A DNA stretch of 64,000 nt from WHTI01 sp963826105 (GTDB taxonomy: Bacteria; Actinomycetota; CADDZG01; WHSQ01), in contig CAWGWA010000013.1 in NCBI GenBank assembly GCA_963826105.1, positions 248,001-312,000 of the forward strand, in the 5' to 3' direction. Positions 45,266-55,210 of the stretch are shown here, piece by piece. The position numbers were made by a program, and so were the translations under genes. The first letter of the stretch is position 1; the number at the start of each line of letters is the position of its first letter. The notes under the pieces were generated by a model. The model had not been told where the DNA came from. It did no database searches and was given only the letters and a program-made list of their open reading frames with translations.

Positions 45266-45295
45266 ATCGTACGGGCCGGGAGAGCCCGTTTTCAA
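45266..45295 (-). promoter_or_regulatory. Promoter of the arcC-xdh-ade-pruA operon
   Basis: On the minus strand TTGAAA (45295-45290) and TACGAT (45271-45266) are 18 bases apart, and the ATG of arcC follows six bases after the -10 box. Transcription would therefore begin at or next to the start codon. The -35 box lies inside the inverted repeat at 45292-45306. Confidence 0.55.
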
Positions 45296-45306
45296 CAGTT
45301 TGTTGA
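45292..45306. promoter_or_regulatory. Operator-like inverted repeat, copy 1 (arcC/hyuA divergent promoter)
   Basis: TCAACA-GTT-TGTTGA is a perfect six-base inverted repeat around a three-base centre. It overlaps the arcC -35 box on one strand and TTGACT, a possible hyuA -35 box, on the other. An identical 15-mer occurs at 55207-55221 before the LLM/ygeY operon. Repression by steric block is the simplest reading. The binding protein is unknown. Confidence 0.6.
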
Positions 45307-45345
45307 CTCGGGCCTGCTGGGCGACACTTAGGGCGTGAAGACACG

Positions 45346-46740
45346 TTGAGCACGCTGATATCGGGGGGCCGGTTGGTCACCGCCGAGGGGCAGAAGGACG
45401 CCGACGTCCTCCTGGAGCACCGGACCATCTCTCTGATCGGCGACCTCGCCGGAATCCCCGCCGACGAAACCGTGGATGCCTCGGGTTGTTACGTGATCCC
45501 CGGGGCGGTCGACGTCCACACGCATCTCGACATGGACGTCGGGGTGACGGTCTCGGCCGACGACTTCACGACCGGTACCCGGGCCGCGGCCTGCGGAGGA
45601 ACGACGACCGTCGTGGACTTCGCGACCGCGTATCGGGGCGAGTCGATCGCCGAGGGCCTGGCGAACTGGCACGCCAAGGCCGACGGGAAGGCGCTGATCG
45701 ACTACGCGTTCCATATGTCGGTCACCGAGCTCACCCGCCCGGCGGACGACATCGTTGCGGAGATGGGCGAGTCGGGGATCACCTCGTTCAAGCTCTATAT
45801 GACCTATCCGGACCGGCTGATGGTGTCCGACGATGTGATCAAGCAGATGATGATCGCGGCCGAGAAGCAGAACGCTCTCATCTGCCTCCATTGCGAGGAC
45901 GACACCAGCGTCACGCGCTTGAGGAACGAGGCACTGGCGGCCGGGCATCGAGAACCGCGATGGCACGCCTGGTCCCGGCCCCCGGATGCCGAGGCAAGTG
46001 CGGTCGAACGAGCCGTCCACATGGTTGAGGAAACCGGCGCCGCGGTTTACATCGTGCACCTCTCTTCGGCCCAGGCGCTCGAGCACGTGCGCGAGGCGCG
46101 GAGCGAGGACTCCCTGTGTTCGCGGAGACGTGCCCGCAGTACCTCTATCTCTCGGCCGATCGCTACGAAGCCGAGCCGGATGTCGCATCGCGCTACATCT
46201 GCGCGCCTCCCTTGCGCGACGTCCAGCACCACGAGGAGTTGTGGGCGGGTCTCCAAGGTGGCTACCTCCAGGTCGTCTCGACCGATCACTGCCCGTTCGA
46301 GCAAGCCTCGAAGAACGCGGGACTAGCCGGCGGCGGATGGAGCGACTTCACTCAGATCCCCGGCGGACTCCCGGGCATCGAGGCGCGGTTGGCGCTCGTG
46401 TACCAACGTGTCGTTGACCGAGAGATGTCCCTCGAGCGATGGGTCGATCTCTGCTGCACGACCCCGGCTCGCATCTTCGGGTTGTATCCAACCAAGGGAT
46501 GTCTGGAGGAGGGTTCGGACGCCGACCTTGTCGTCTTCGATCCGAACGCGGAACGTCCACTTGTCCCGGAGCGATTGCATTCGAAGCTCGACTACAGCGT
46601 GTACGAGGACGTCGTGGTCCGAGGCTGGCCTCGCCTGGTGTACTCCCGAGGTGAGGTCGTGGCCGATAACGGGACCCCGGTCGGCGAGCCGGGTCGAGGA
46701 AACTTCATTCGAAAGGGGACCATCGGGAGGCCGAACATGA
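45346..46740 (+). CDS. hyuA: Dihydropyrimidinase/hydantoinase-type amidohydrolase (HyuA-like), frameshifted
   Basis: About 465 residues. Metal-site motifs: VDVHTHLDMDVGVTVSADDF, GITSFKLYMTYP (bridging Lys), CLHCEDD, YIVHLSSAQALEH, and after a missing G near 46106 ETCPQYLYLS and VSTDHCPF. It opens cyclic amide rings; in purine clusters it acts on a hydantoin-like intermediate (inference). The TTG start at 45346 has a weak ribosome site. As given, the frame reads straight on into ygeX. Removing one G from the GGGG near 46714 would end it at TGA 46738-46740, overlapping the ygeX ATG, as elsewhere in this cluster. Confidence 0.88.
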
Positions 46741-47844
46741 GTCGCTATCACTTCAACCAGCAGGTCACCACGTTGGAGCCACCCGGCGGCGATCCGCGCG
46801 CCTTCCACCGGAAGCTGCCCGGCTATGAGGCATCGCCGATGGTTCAAGCCCGGGATATCGCCGAGTCGCTCGGTCTGGGGGCCGTGTGGGTGAAGAACGA
46901 GTTCAGTCGTCTCGACCTGCCGTCGTTCAAGATCCTCGGGGCGTCATGGGGGACCTACCGGGCACTCGACGAAAGGATCGGCGGGTTCGACGAGTGGGCG
47001 ACGCTCGATGATCTGAAGGTGCAGCTCGGGGGCCGGTTCAGTCTGTCCGCGGCAACCGACGGCAATCACGGTCGCGCCGTCGCGCGGATGGGCAAGCTTC
47101 TTGGTCTTCCCGCCAGCATCTACGTTCCCGCCGGTACCGCCGATGCGCGCATCGAAGGGCATCCGGTCGGAGGGCGCGATCGTGCGAGGTCGTCGAAGGG
47201 AGTTATGAGGACGCCGTTGAGCGTTCGGCTCGAGGACGCGAGTGACGACTGCCTGGTGATCTCGGATACGTCATGGGAGGGCTATCAGGACGTCCCGCGG
47301 TGGGTCATCGAGGGCTATTCGACGATCTTCAACGAAGTGGACGAACAGCTTCCCGAGGCCCCCGACGTCGTCTTCGTCCAGATGGGGGTGGGCGCGCTCG
47401 GAGTCCGCGGCCGCCCGGCACTTCCGCTCGAGGCCGGACGGTCCCCGGATGGTCGCCGTCGAACCGGAGCATGCCGCGTGCATCCTTGCGTCGATGGAGG
47501 CGGGTGAGATCGTCACCGTCCCCGGTCCCCACGACTCGATCATGGCGGGCCTGAACTGCGGAACCCCGTCGGTCGTCGCCTGGCCCGACGTCTCCCACGG
47601 ATACGACCTCTACATGTCGGTCTCCGATCAGCGCGCCGAGGAAGGCATGCGGATCCTGGCCGACGAGGGCATCGTGGCGGGGGAGACCGGTGCCGCCGGC
47701 CTCGCCGGCCTGCTCGAGGTCTGCGACGGCCCCCTCAAGGAGCGCCTCGGTCTCGGCTCCGGCTCCAAGGTCCTGCTCCTGTGCACCGAGGGAGCCACCG
47801 ACCCGGCCGCCTACGAACGGATCGTCGGCCGCCCGCCCGCCTGA
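46737..47844 (+). CDS. ygeX: 2,3-diaminopropionate ammonia-lyase-like PLP enzyme (YgeX), frameshifted
   Basis: About 368 residues of a fold-II PLP lyase that in E. coli splits 2,3-diaminopropionate to pyruvate and ammonia. Motifs: YEASPMVQARDIAESLGLG, NEFSRLDLPSFKILGASW (PLP Lys), SAATDGNHGRAVARMG and SDTSWEGYQDVPRWVIEGYSTI. After an extra C near 47411 it continues MVAVEPEHAACILASMEAGE, GLNCGTPSVVAWP and LLCTEGATDP. Three compensating indels are likely between 47155 and 47245, where the written frame loses the family sequence. ATG 46737 has GGGAGG six bases upstream, supporting an independent start. Confidence 0.88.
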
Positions 47845-47884
47845 TCTCGGCCACGCTGGTGCTGATGCCCACTTGCCGAAATCT

Positions 47885-48030
47885 GTGGTCGACGTGGTCA
47901 ACGTGGTCGAAGCGACGACCACAAACCGTGACCAGCGGTCGACCGCGACCACAAGCCACGCCCAGTGGTCGAAGCACTGACCACGCCGACCGCACTGACC
48001 ACGAATCGGGAGGTGAGGGCACTCGACCAC
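47885..48030. repeat. GTGGTC/GACCAC repeat array between convergent operons
   Basis: Four GTGGTC (starts 47885, 47894, 47903, 47965) and five GACCAC (starts 47917, 47947, 47979, 47997, 48025) occur within 146 bases. The first three are a tandem nine-base repeat GTGGTCRAM. The two orientations can pair in several ways, so the region may act as a bidirectional terminator or as a multi-site binding region. It fills most of the 200-base gap between ygeX and ygeW; no gene was seen in it. Confidence 0.5.
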
Positions 48031-48045
48031 TGCAGCCGCTTCCGC

Positions 48046-49044
48046 TCAGGCGTAGCCGCCCATCGTGAGGGCCATGAGGGCCTTGCCGGTGTGCAGGCGG
48101 TTCTCGGCTTCCTGGAAGACGACCGACTGCTCGCCGTCGATGACCTCATCGGTCACCTCGTTGCCGCGGTCGGCCGGCAGGCAGTGCATGTAGATGGCGT
48201 CCTTGGCGGCGATGCCCATCCGGCGGGAGTCGCAGATCCAGTCCTTGTAGCGGGCGTTGAGGGCGAGCGCCTCCTGCTCTTTGCCGAAGAGGTGCTCGGC
48301 CCCCCACGACTTCGGATAGACGACCGTGGCTCCCTCGAAGCCGGCGTCCATGTCCTCGACCTCGACGATGCTGCCGCCACCCTCGGCCGCCAGCTTCTGG
48401 GCGTCCTCCATCACGTGCGGCATGAGGCGGAACTCCGGGGGCCGGGCGATCGTGAGCTCGGCTCCGAAGCGGGGGAGCAACAGCGCAAGTCCTTGTGGCA
48501 CGCTCATCGGCTTCGCGTACGACGGCGCGAACGCCCACGACACGCAGATCTTCATCCCGGATAGATCGCGGGTTCCGAAGTGCTCCTCGATCGTCATGAG
48601 GTCGGCGATCTGCTGGGTCGGGTGGTCGATGTCACATTGCAGGTTGATGATCGGCTTGTCGGCCGCGGCGGCGACCTCGCGCATGTAGGCGTTGCCCTCG
48701 CCGGGAACCTTGTCGTGGCGGATCGCGATCCCGTGACCGTAGGAACTCAGGATGATGCCCATGTCGCGCGGTGCCTCACCGTGAGCGATCTGTGAGGTCG
48801 CCGCGTCGATGAAGTGAGCGTGACCACCGAGCTGCGTCATCCCGGCCTCGAAGGCGTTGCGCGTTCTGGTCGAGAGGTCGAGGAAGATCATGAACAGCGT
48901 CTTGTCGGGAAGCAGGCGATGTGGCTCGTCGTTCCTGAACGCCGACTTCAGTTCCTTGCTGACGTCGAGTGCTTCGCCGAGTTCCTCGACCGACCAGTCC
49001 GCGGTCGAGATGTAGTCCTTGCCCTTCAGGCTTGCGCGATCCAC
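48046..49044 (-). CDS. ygeW: YgeW-type carbamoyltransferase
   Basis: A 332-residue ATC/OTC-superfamily protein. The carbamoyl-phosphate loop reads FLDLSTRTRNAFEAGM, differing from the STRT of ornithine carbamoyltransferase in the way YgeW does. It is followed by LQCDIDHPTQQIADLMTIEEHF, KICVSWAFAPSYAKP and MHCLPADRGNEVTDEVIDG. In purine-degrading clusters it generates carbamoyl phosphate for carbamate kinase (family inference). The GTG start directly follows the ssnA stop. It is the last gene of the LLM-ygeY-xdhD-ssnA-ygeW operon. Confidence 0.9.
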   Translation of the reverse strand: MDRASLKGKDYISTADWSVEELGEALDVSKELKSAFRNDEPHRLLPDKTLFMIFLDLSTRTRNAFEAGMTQLGGHAHFIDAATSQIAHGEAPRDMGIILSSYGHGIAIRHDKVPGEGNAYMREVAAAADKPIINLQCDIDHPTQQIADLMTIEEHFGTRDLSGMKICVSWAFAPSYAKPMSVPQGLALLLPRFGAELTIARPPEFRLMPHVMEDAQKLAAEGGGSIVEVEDMDAGFEGATVVYPKSWGAEHLFGKEQEALALNARYKDWICDSRRMGIAAKDAIYMHCLPADRGNEVTDEVIDGEQSVVFQEAENRLHTGKALMALTMGGYA

Positions 49045-50320
49045 TTAGAACTCCTCCATCCGGCTCCATAGCTTCGGGGCGGCCTCGCGGCACTTGGCCC
49101 GCAGCTCTTCCTCATCGATCTCTGTGTGTTTGCCATCGCGAACGATCCATCGGCCTGCCACCATCACGTCCCGGATGCGAGGGCGTCCGAAGATGAGATG
49201 TCCCGCGACGTTTCCCGCGTCGAAGGGCGTGGGGGCACCGTAGTCGAGCACGCATAGATCGGCCGGCGCTCCGGCCGACAGCCGTCCCATGTCCGGTTCA
49301 CCGAACATCGAGCCCGCCAGGATCTGCCCCTGGACGAGCCTCTCGATCGGAAACCCGACCCCCGCCTCCCACGACGTTTCCCGCGCTTTGAGGTAGCAGG
49401 CCTTCGCCTCGGCGAGCATGTCGCCGTCGATGCCATCGGTGCCGAGGGCGACCCGCTGCCCGAGCGCGGCAACCGGGGCGTAGCCGACCCCGTTGTTCAT
49501 GTTCGAGCGGGGGTTGTGCGCCACGAAGGCACCGGACGTCCGGACCGACTGGATCTCCGACTCGTCGAGGTGTACGCCGTGGGCGATGAGATCTCCTTCG
49601 GCGAGCGCCCCGTGCGCCGCCAGCCGGTGGGCGGTGCGAAGTCCGTACTTCTCGATCGAATCGGTCTCGTCGGACGCGTCCTCGGCGACATGGATATGCA
49701 GCGGCACGCCCAGGTTGCGGGCGACGGTGACCATCTCATCCATCGTCTGATCGCCGATCGTGAACGACGCATGCGCCCCCATCATCCCTTTGATCAAAGG
49801 TCGGTCGTTGGCTTCGATGAACCGAGCGTTCTCCGCGACCCCCGCACGGCCGCGCTCGGTGCCGTGCCGGTCGGTCACTTCGTAACAGACGACCCCGCGC
49901 ATCCCGGCCCCCGCGATGCCGCCGGCGATGTGATCGAGCGAACCCTCGATCGACTCCGGCGATGCGTGGTGGTCCACGATCGTCGTGGTGCCCGCAAGTG
50001 ACGCCTCGAGGGCGCCGATCTGGGCCGACAGCGAGATCGTCTCGGGATCGAGGGCGCGGTCGAGACGCCACCAGACGCGCTCCAGGATCTCGAGGAAGTT
50101 GCGGGGAGCCTCCCGGGGGCCGGGCATCCCGCGGGCCAGCGCGGAGTAGAGGTGATGGTGGGCGCAGACGAATCCCCCGGTGACGAGGCAGCCGGAGACA
50201 TCGAGCGTCTCGCCGCCGTCACCACCGATGCGCCCGTCGGAGATGTGAAGGTCGCGCGCTCTCGACGGTTCCATCGACGAGGTCGCAGACGATCCCGCCG
50301 GTCAGTGTGTGGGAGCTCAC
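49045..50320 (-). CDS. ssnA: SsnA-type aminohydrolase, frameshifted near the start
   Basis: About 425 residues of an amidohydrolase of the ATZ/TRZ superfamily: GGFVCAHHHLYSALARGM near the N-terminus, EASLAGTTTIVDHHASP, MMGAHASFTIGD, LHIHVAEDASDETDS, IAHGVHL and NMNNGVGYAP with LGTDGIDGDM. SsnA is a conserved member of anaerobic purine clusters; its exact reaction is not proven here. The first about 20 codons (SSHTLTGGIVCDLVDGTVES) lie in another frame and join after one missing base near 50262. GTG 50320 overlaps the xdhD stop (GTGA). Confidence 0.87.
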
Positions 50321-52938
50321 CCTCGGCGTGCGGCCCTGGGGTGCGCCGCCTTCGCCGCAGCGGTGTCCTTCATCGGCAGGCTGGTGCGCCATTGCCATCG
50401 AACTTCCGGCACGCGTCGGCCACGGCCGAGGCGGTCGGCACGAGCCCGATCTCGCCAACGCCCTTGGCCCCATAGGGACCTTCCGGCTGAGCTTCCTCGA
50501 TGAAGATGCATTCGACGGGCGGCATCCCCTTGGCCGGGATGATCCCTTGCGACTTGAGCGTCGGCGTCTCGATGTGGCCGTCCTTCATGAGGAACTCCTC
50601 GGTCAGGGTGTGGCCGAGGCCCATGTGGACAGCCCCCTCCATCTGCCCCTCGAGGAGGTTCCGGTTCATCACACGGCCGACGTCGTGCGCCGCGATCATC
50701 TTGGCGATGCGGCCCTCCTCGTCGAGGATCGCAACCTGCACGCCCCACCCGAACGCGATGTGACTGCGCTTGAGTTCGGGATCATCCATCGGTTGGGTGA
50801 GTTTGAGTTCCAGTTCACCGACGAACTCCTGGCCCGCAAGTTCGGTGAGGCTCCCGCCGTTGAGGTGTTCCTTGAGGTTCTCGCACGCCTTCTTGACCGC
50901 CAAGCCCCCGAGGAAGGTCCCCCGCGACGCGGTCGTCTGGCCGGTCTGGAACTCGCGGTCGGTGTCGACCGTGACTCGCACGTGCTTCAGTTCGATCCCC
51001 GCGGAGTGCAGTTCTTCGACCGCGACCTGCTGGAGCACCGTGTGCACGCCCTGGCCCATCTCGGTCCACGAGTGCCTCAGGAGGAGAGAGCCGTCGTCCT
51101 GTACCTCGAGCGATGCACGCCCGTACTCGGGGAGTCCGTTACCGACACCGACGTTCTTGACCGCACCGGCGATGCCGGCGAACTCGGCGGACTTGTATTG
51201 GTCCTTGACCGCTTCGAGGCACTGCTTGAACCCGCAGCCTTCCCCGATGACCTGGCCGGTGCCGAACACCTTGCCGGTCTCGAGAGCGTTGAGCCAGCGG
51301 ATGTCCCAGCCGTCTATCCCGACCTTCTCGGCGAGGCGGTCGAGACAACCTTCCATCGCGAAGTTCGCCTGGTTCGAGCCGAAGCCGCGCATCGCACCGC
51401 ACGGAACGTTGTTCGTGTAAACGGCGTGGGCCTCGACGTAGACGTTGGGGACCTCGTACGCCGAGCACGAGTGCCCGCAGGCGCGCTGCAGGACCTTGTC
51501 ACCGACAGAGGCGTAGGCGCCAGAGTCTCCGACGATGCGTGCCTTGACCGCGGTGAGCAGCCCGTTCTCGTCGCACCCGACCGTGTAGGTCATCGTCAGC
51601 GGATGCCGCTTGGAGTGCATGCGGATCGATTCCTCGCGCGACAGCGTCAGCTTCACCGGCTTCCCGGTCACATGCGCGAGCAGGGCCGCCTGTCCGTTGA
51701 TGCCGAGGTCCTCCTTGGCCCCGAAGGCGCCCCCGTTGCTGACGAGCGTGACGCGCACCTCTTCGTCCGGACGCCCCAGGATCCGGGCGATCTGCTTGCG
51801 GTCGTCCCAGACCCCTTGGCCCCCGGAGTACACCCGCATCACCTGATCGCCATTCCCTCCTCCGCCCTCCGGCCACGCGATCGACGACTCGGGCTCGAGG
51901 AATGCGTGCTCGATGTACTGGGTCTTGAAGGTCTCGCTCACCACGTGCGCGGACGCCGCGAGCGCCTCCTCGACGTCGCCGCGATCGATCAAATGCGACT
52001 TGAGGAGGTTCCCCTTGTCATGGACCTTGGGCGACCCCTCTTTGAGCGCCTCTTCGGCATCGATGACCGGCTCGAGCACCTCGTACTCGATCTCGATCGC
52101 CGCGGCCGCGGCGCGCGCCGCCGAGCGCGAGGTCGCCGCCACCGCGGCGAGCACGTCGCCGACGTATCGAGTCGTCTCGCCCTCGGCCACTAGAACGGGC
52201 CAGTCGTTGTAGATCGCACCGACATCGCGCTCGCCGGGGACGTCGGCCGCAAGGACGACCTGAACCACTCCGTCGATCGCCTCGGCTGCCGTAACGTCGA
52301 TCCGTTTGACCACCGCCCGCGGATGCTCCGAGAACCTCACGGCCCCGTGCAGCATGTCCTCCATCGTCATGTCGTTGATGAACGGCTTCTTGCCGAGCGC
52401 GAGCTCGAAGGCTTCGTACTTTGGCGTCCGTGTGCCGATCCGCCCCGAGTAGTCGAGGCTTGGAACCGGGCCGCCCGCAAGGATGCGTCCGGCCTGCTCG
52501 ACCGCGTCGATGACCTTCACGTAGCCGGTGCAACGGCAGAGGTTGCCGGCGAGTCCCTTGGCGATCTCGTCGCGGCGAGGGGGTCGGGTTCTTCTCGAGG
52601 AGGTTCTTCGCTTTGACGACGATGCCGGGAGAGCAGAATCCGCACTGGGATGCCCCGGTTGCTGCGAACGCAAGGGCGAACGCCTCTCGATCGTGGTCGG
52701 TCAGGCCCTCGAGGGTGACGATCTCCTTGCCGGCGAAGCTCGTCGCGGCGGCCGAGCACGACACCCGTGCCTTGCCGTCGACGATGACCGTGCACGCTCC
52801 GCAGTAACCCTCCGGCTGGCAGCCGTCCTTGGCGGCCAAGAGGCCGAGCCGGTCACGCAACGCGTCCAAGAGAGTCTCGTCGTCGCGCACTTCTAGAGCG
52901 ACGTCGGATCCGTTGACGTTGAGCTGAATCTCGCTCAT
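50317..52938 (-). CDS. xdhD: XdhD-type fused Fe-S/molybdopterin hydroxylase, frameshifted
   Basis: About 873 residues. Residues 1-160 are a (2Fe-2S) module (CQPEGYCGACTVIV, QCGFCSPGIV, NLCRCTGYVK). The rest is a Moco subunit (FINDMTMEDMLHGAVRFSEHP, VSNGGAFGAKEDLG, NVPCGAMRGFGSNQANFAME, GQTTASRGTF, PYGAKGVGEIGL). The same fusion occurs in E. coli XdhD. An extra C in the five-C run near 52588 (minus strand) breaks the two modules apart. A missing G near 50405 hides the real end, RTSLPMKDTAAAKAAHPRAARRG. There is no FAD domain, so it may share the XdhB subunit or use another electron carrier. ATGA couples it to ygeY. Confidence 0.9.
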
Positions 52939-54134
52939 CTCTTCACCCCTGCCTCGGCGATCGCTTTGGGCATCGCCGCGTAGCCCGCGGCAGCCTTTAC
53001 CAGATGGTCGATCGGACACTGATCCTCGGTCGTGTGCGCGTGGACCTCGGTCCCGGGGCCGAATCCGACCGTCGGGATGCCCAGGCGGCCCGCCGACGAG
53101 ACTCCGTTCGTGGAGAAGACCCATTTCGATATCGCCGGCGCGCGTCCGATGGCCGTCTCGACCGCCTTCGCCGCCGCGACGACGAGGGGATCGTCCTCCT
53201 CCAGCAACCAGGTCGGGTAGTACTTCTCGATCGGCAAGGTGAGCCCGGTCCACGACGGTTCTGCGTATTGGAGGACCGACACCTGAGCCTCCGCCGCCGA
53301 CGGCAGGGCTTCGATCTCGGCGACCGCCGACTCGAGCGTCTCACCGGCGGTCAGCCGGCGGTCGAGATAGATCGTGCATGAGGCAGGGATCGCGTTGAGC
53401 GACGCCGTCTCGCATTCGACCTTGGTTACCGCGACCGTTCCCTTGCCGAGGAAGTCGTCGGGCTTCAGCCGGTCGTTGAGAGCGGTGATCTCGGAGATCA
53501 GAGGCGCCATGTGCGCGATGGCGTTGTCTCCGCGCTCCGGCGCGCTTGCGTGGGCCGACCGGCCGGTGATCGAAACCTTGATCTCCATCCGTCCTCGGTG
53601 CCCGCGGTAGACGTCGAGGTCGGTCGACTCGCCGATCACCACGCAGTCGGCGTTCGGGATCGTGTTCTCGAGGGCGTAGCCGAGGGCCAGCCCATCGCAG
53701 TCTTCCTCCATGACCGTGCCGATCACGTAGACCGTCACATCGGCCCCGTCGAGCTTCCGGTCGGCCATGATCTTTCCCGCGTAGACCATCGCCGCGAGGC
53801 ACCCCTTGTCGTCGCCGGCGCCGCGCCCGTAGATGACGTCGTTCTCCACCTTGCCCTCGAACGGATCGAAGGTCCAGGCGAGCGGGTCACCGATCCCGAC
53901 CGTGTCGATGTGCGAATCCATGACGATAGTCGTCGCTCCACTGCCGATCCGCCCGACCGCGTTACCCATCGCATCGGTGAACGCTTCATCGAAGCCGAGC
54001 TTCTGCATCTCGAGGACGATCCGTTCGGATACCGCCTTCTCGCCTCCGGACGGGGAGGGAAGCGCCACGAGATCGCGCAGGAATCCGGCAACGTCCTCTC
54101 GGTGTCTCTCTGCCGCTTCGAGGTACTCACTCAT
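52935..54134 (-). CDS. ygeY: YgeY-type M20 peptidase/deacylase
   Basis: A 399-residue M20 metallohydrolase. Zinc and catalytic residues lie in IVMDSHIDTVGIGD (H, D), VIYGRGAGDDKGCLAAMVYAG (D), IGTVMEEDCDGLAL (EE) and ADCVVIGESTD, with EVHAHTTEDQCPI near the C-terminus. KWVFSTNGVSSAGRLGIP is typical of the YgeY selenium-metabolism-linked hydrolase group. It would release 2,3-diaminopropionate from an N-substituted precursor (inference from cluster logic). Four-base overlaps tie it to the LLM gene upstream and xdhD downstream. Confidence 0.92.
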   Translation of the reverse strand: MSEYLEAAERHREDVAGFLRDLVALPSPSGGEKAVSERIVLEMQKLGFDEAFTDAMGNAVGRIGSGATTIVMDSHIDTVGIGDPLAWTFDPFEGKVENDVIYGRGAGDDKGCLAAMVYAGKIMADRKLDGADVTVYVIGTVMEEDCDGLALGYALENTIPNADCVVIGESTDLDVYRGHRGRMEIKVSITGRSAHASAPERGDNAIAHMAPLISEITALNDRLKPDDFLGKGTVAVTKVECETASLNAIPASCTIYLDRRLTAGETLESAVAEIEALPSAAEAQVSVLQYAEPSWTGLTLPIEKYYPTWLLEEDDPLVVAAAKAVETAIGRAPAISKWVFSTNGVSSAGRLGIPTVGFGPGTEVHAHTTEDQCPIDHLVKAAAGYAAMPKAIAEAGVKR

Positions 54135-55210
54135 GTATTAGCTCCTTCGACCGCGAACGCGTCGATCATCAACTCGACGTCGTCGCCCAGGGGATAGAGG
54201 ATCGGGCACGTCGCTCCGTGCGCGATGTACTCGTCGACCTTGGCTCGACATTCCTCTGCGGTTCCCGATGCGCTGACCGACTGGACGACCTCATCGGGGA
54301 CTAGGGCGGCCGCCTTCTCGATCTGCTCGCCGGTCGCGGGCCAGTCGACGATCGCGTTGACCTCGTCGATCAACGACTGGTCGACCCCAGAGGCCTTCAT
54401 GATGTGCGGTTGTTGACCGAGGTACTGCGTCAGGAGCAAGCGGGCGTTATCGAGCGCTTTGCCGCGGTCCTTGTCGAGCGAGCAGACCACCAATTGTGGG
54501 CGGTCGATGTCGTCGATGCTGCGTCCGACCGATTCCGCTCCCGCGGTCAAACGCTCCATCGCCTCATCGTTGTAGGTGGGCGAAACCATGTAGTTGAGCA
54601 CCACGCCGTCGGCGATCGCGCCGGTGAGTTCGAGCATCTTCGGTCCGGTTGCTCCGATGTAGATCGGGATGTCGCGCGCCGAGGTGTCCCCGTGGACGAC
54701 GTCGATGCGAACCCCGTCGAGGTTCACGAAGTCGCCCTGGTAGGTGACCTCGCCCAGACGGAAGAGGAGTCGGCAGGCCTCGACCGTTTCCTTCATGCAG
54801 CGCAGCGGCTTGGTCCGAGTGATGCCGACCTTCGAGGCGAGGGGATCCCACCACGCGCCGACGCCGAGGATCACGCGGCCCGGAGCGAGGTCGTCCAGGG
54901 TCACGAAGGTCGAAGCGAGAAGTGCGGTGTTCCGCGTCCAGGTGTTGACCACCCCCGAGCCGATCTTGATCCTCTCGGTCGATGCCGCGAAGGCGGCCAT
55001 CGGAACCGTAGCTTCCCTCACGAGCCGGGACTCCGCCTGCCAGACGGCCTCGAAGCCGGCGGCCTCGGCACGCTGGACGTAGCGGATGCCGTCCCTTATG
55101 GGGTGTTTGTCCTGCAGGTAGAGAGCAACCCTGTCGATCTTCGGCCTCCCGGACTGACGGTGCGGACCCAGCTCCCGTCCATCCTCCCGCCGCCCACCGG
55201 GGCGCGTCAA
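54131..55210 (-). CDS. LLM-class (F420-type) oxidoreductase heading the ygeY-xdhD-ssnA-ygeW operon
   Basis: A TIM-barrel oxidoreductase of up to 359 residues: IRYVQRAEAAGFEAVWQAESRL, RIKIGSGVVNTWTRNTALLA, LDDLAPGRVILGVGAWWDP, IPIYIGATGPKMLELTGAIADG. It resembles F420-dependent methylene-tetrahydromethanopterin-reductase-like LLM proteins. The coordinates give the outer limit of the open frame (TTG). Its first 24 codons overlap promoter sequence and are probably not translated. The protein most likely begins at 55138, where GGGAGG lies six bases before ATC, an unusual start. ATGA coupling to ygeY argues that it acts in purine breakdown. Confidence 0.87.
   Translation of the reverse strand: MTRPGGRREDGRELGPHRQSGRPKIDRVALYLQDKHPIRDGIRYVQRAEAAGFEAVWQAESRLVREATVPMAAFAASTERIKIGSGVVNTWTRNTALLASTFVTLDDLAPGRVILGVGAWWDPLASKVGITRTKPLRCMKETVEACRLLFRLGEVTYQGDFVNLDGVRIDVVHGDTSARDIPIYIGATGPKMLELTGAIADGVVLNYMVSPTYNDEAMERLTAGAESVGRSIDDIDRPQLVVCSLDKDRGKALDNARLLLTQYLGQQPHIMKASGVDQSLIDEVNAIVDWPATGEQIEKAAALVPDEVVQSVSASGTAEECRAKVDEYIAHGATCPILYPLGDDVELMIDAFAVEGANT

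Noticed and set aside
46116..47507. A single HyuA-YgeX fusion gene as the annotation
   Set aside because: A ribosome site and ATG precede ygeX, and a one-base change restores the ATGA junction used across the cluster, so two genes are more likely. It is kept as a finding.
52018..53253. Long minus-strand frame upstream of the xdhD start as coding sequence
   Set aside because: Only the part from ATG 52938 onward matches the (2Fe-2S) module. The rest is Arg-rich shadow of the ygeY gene.
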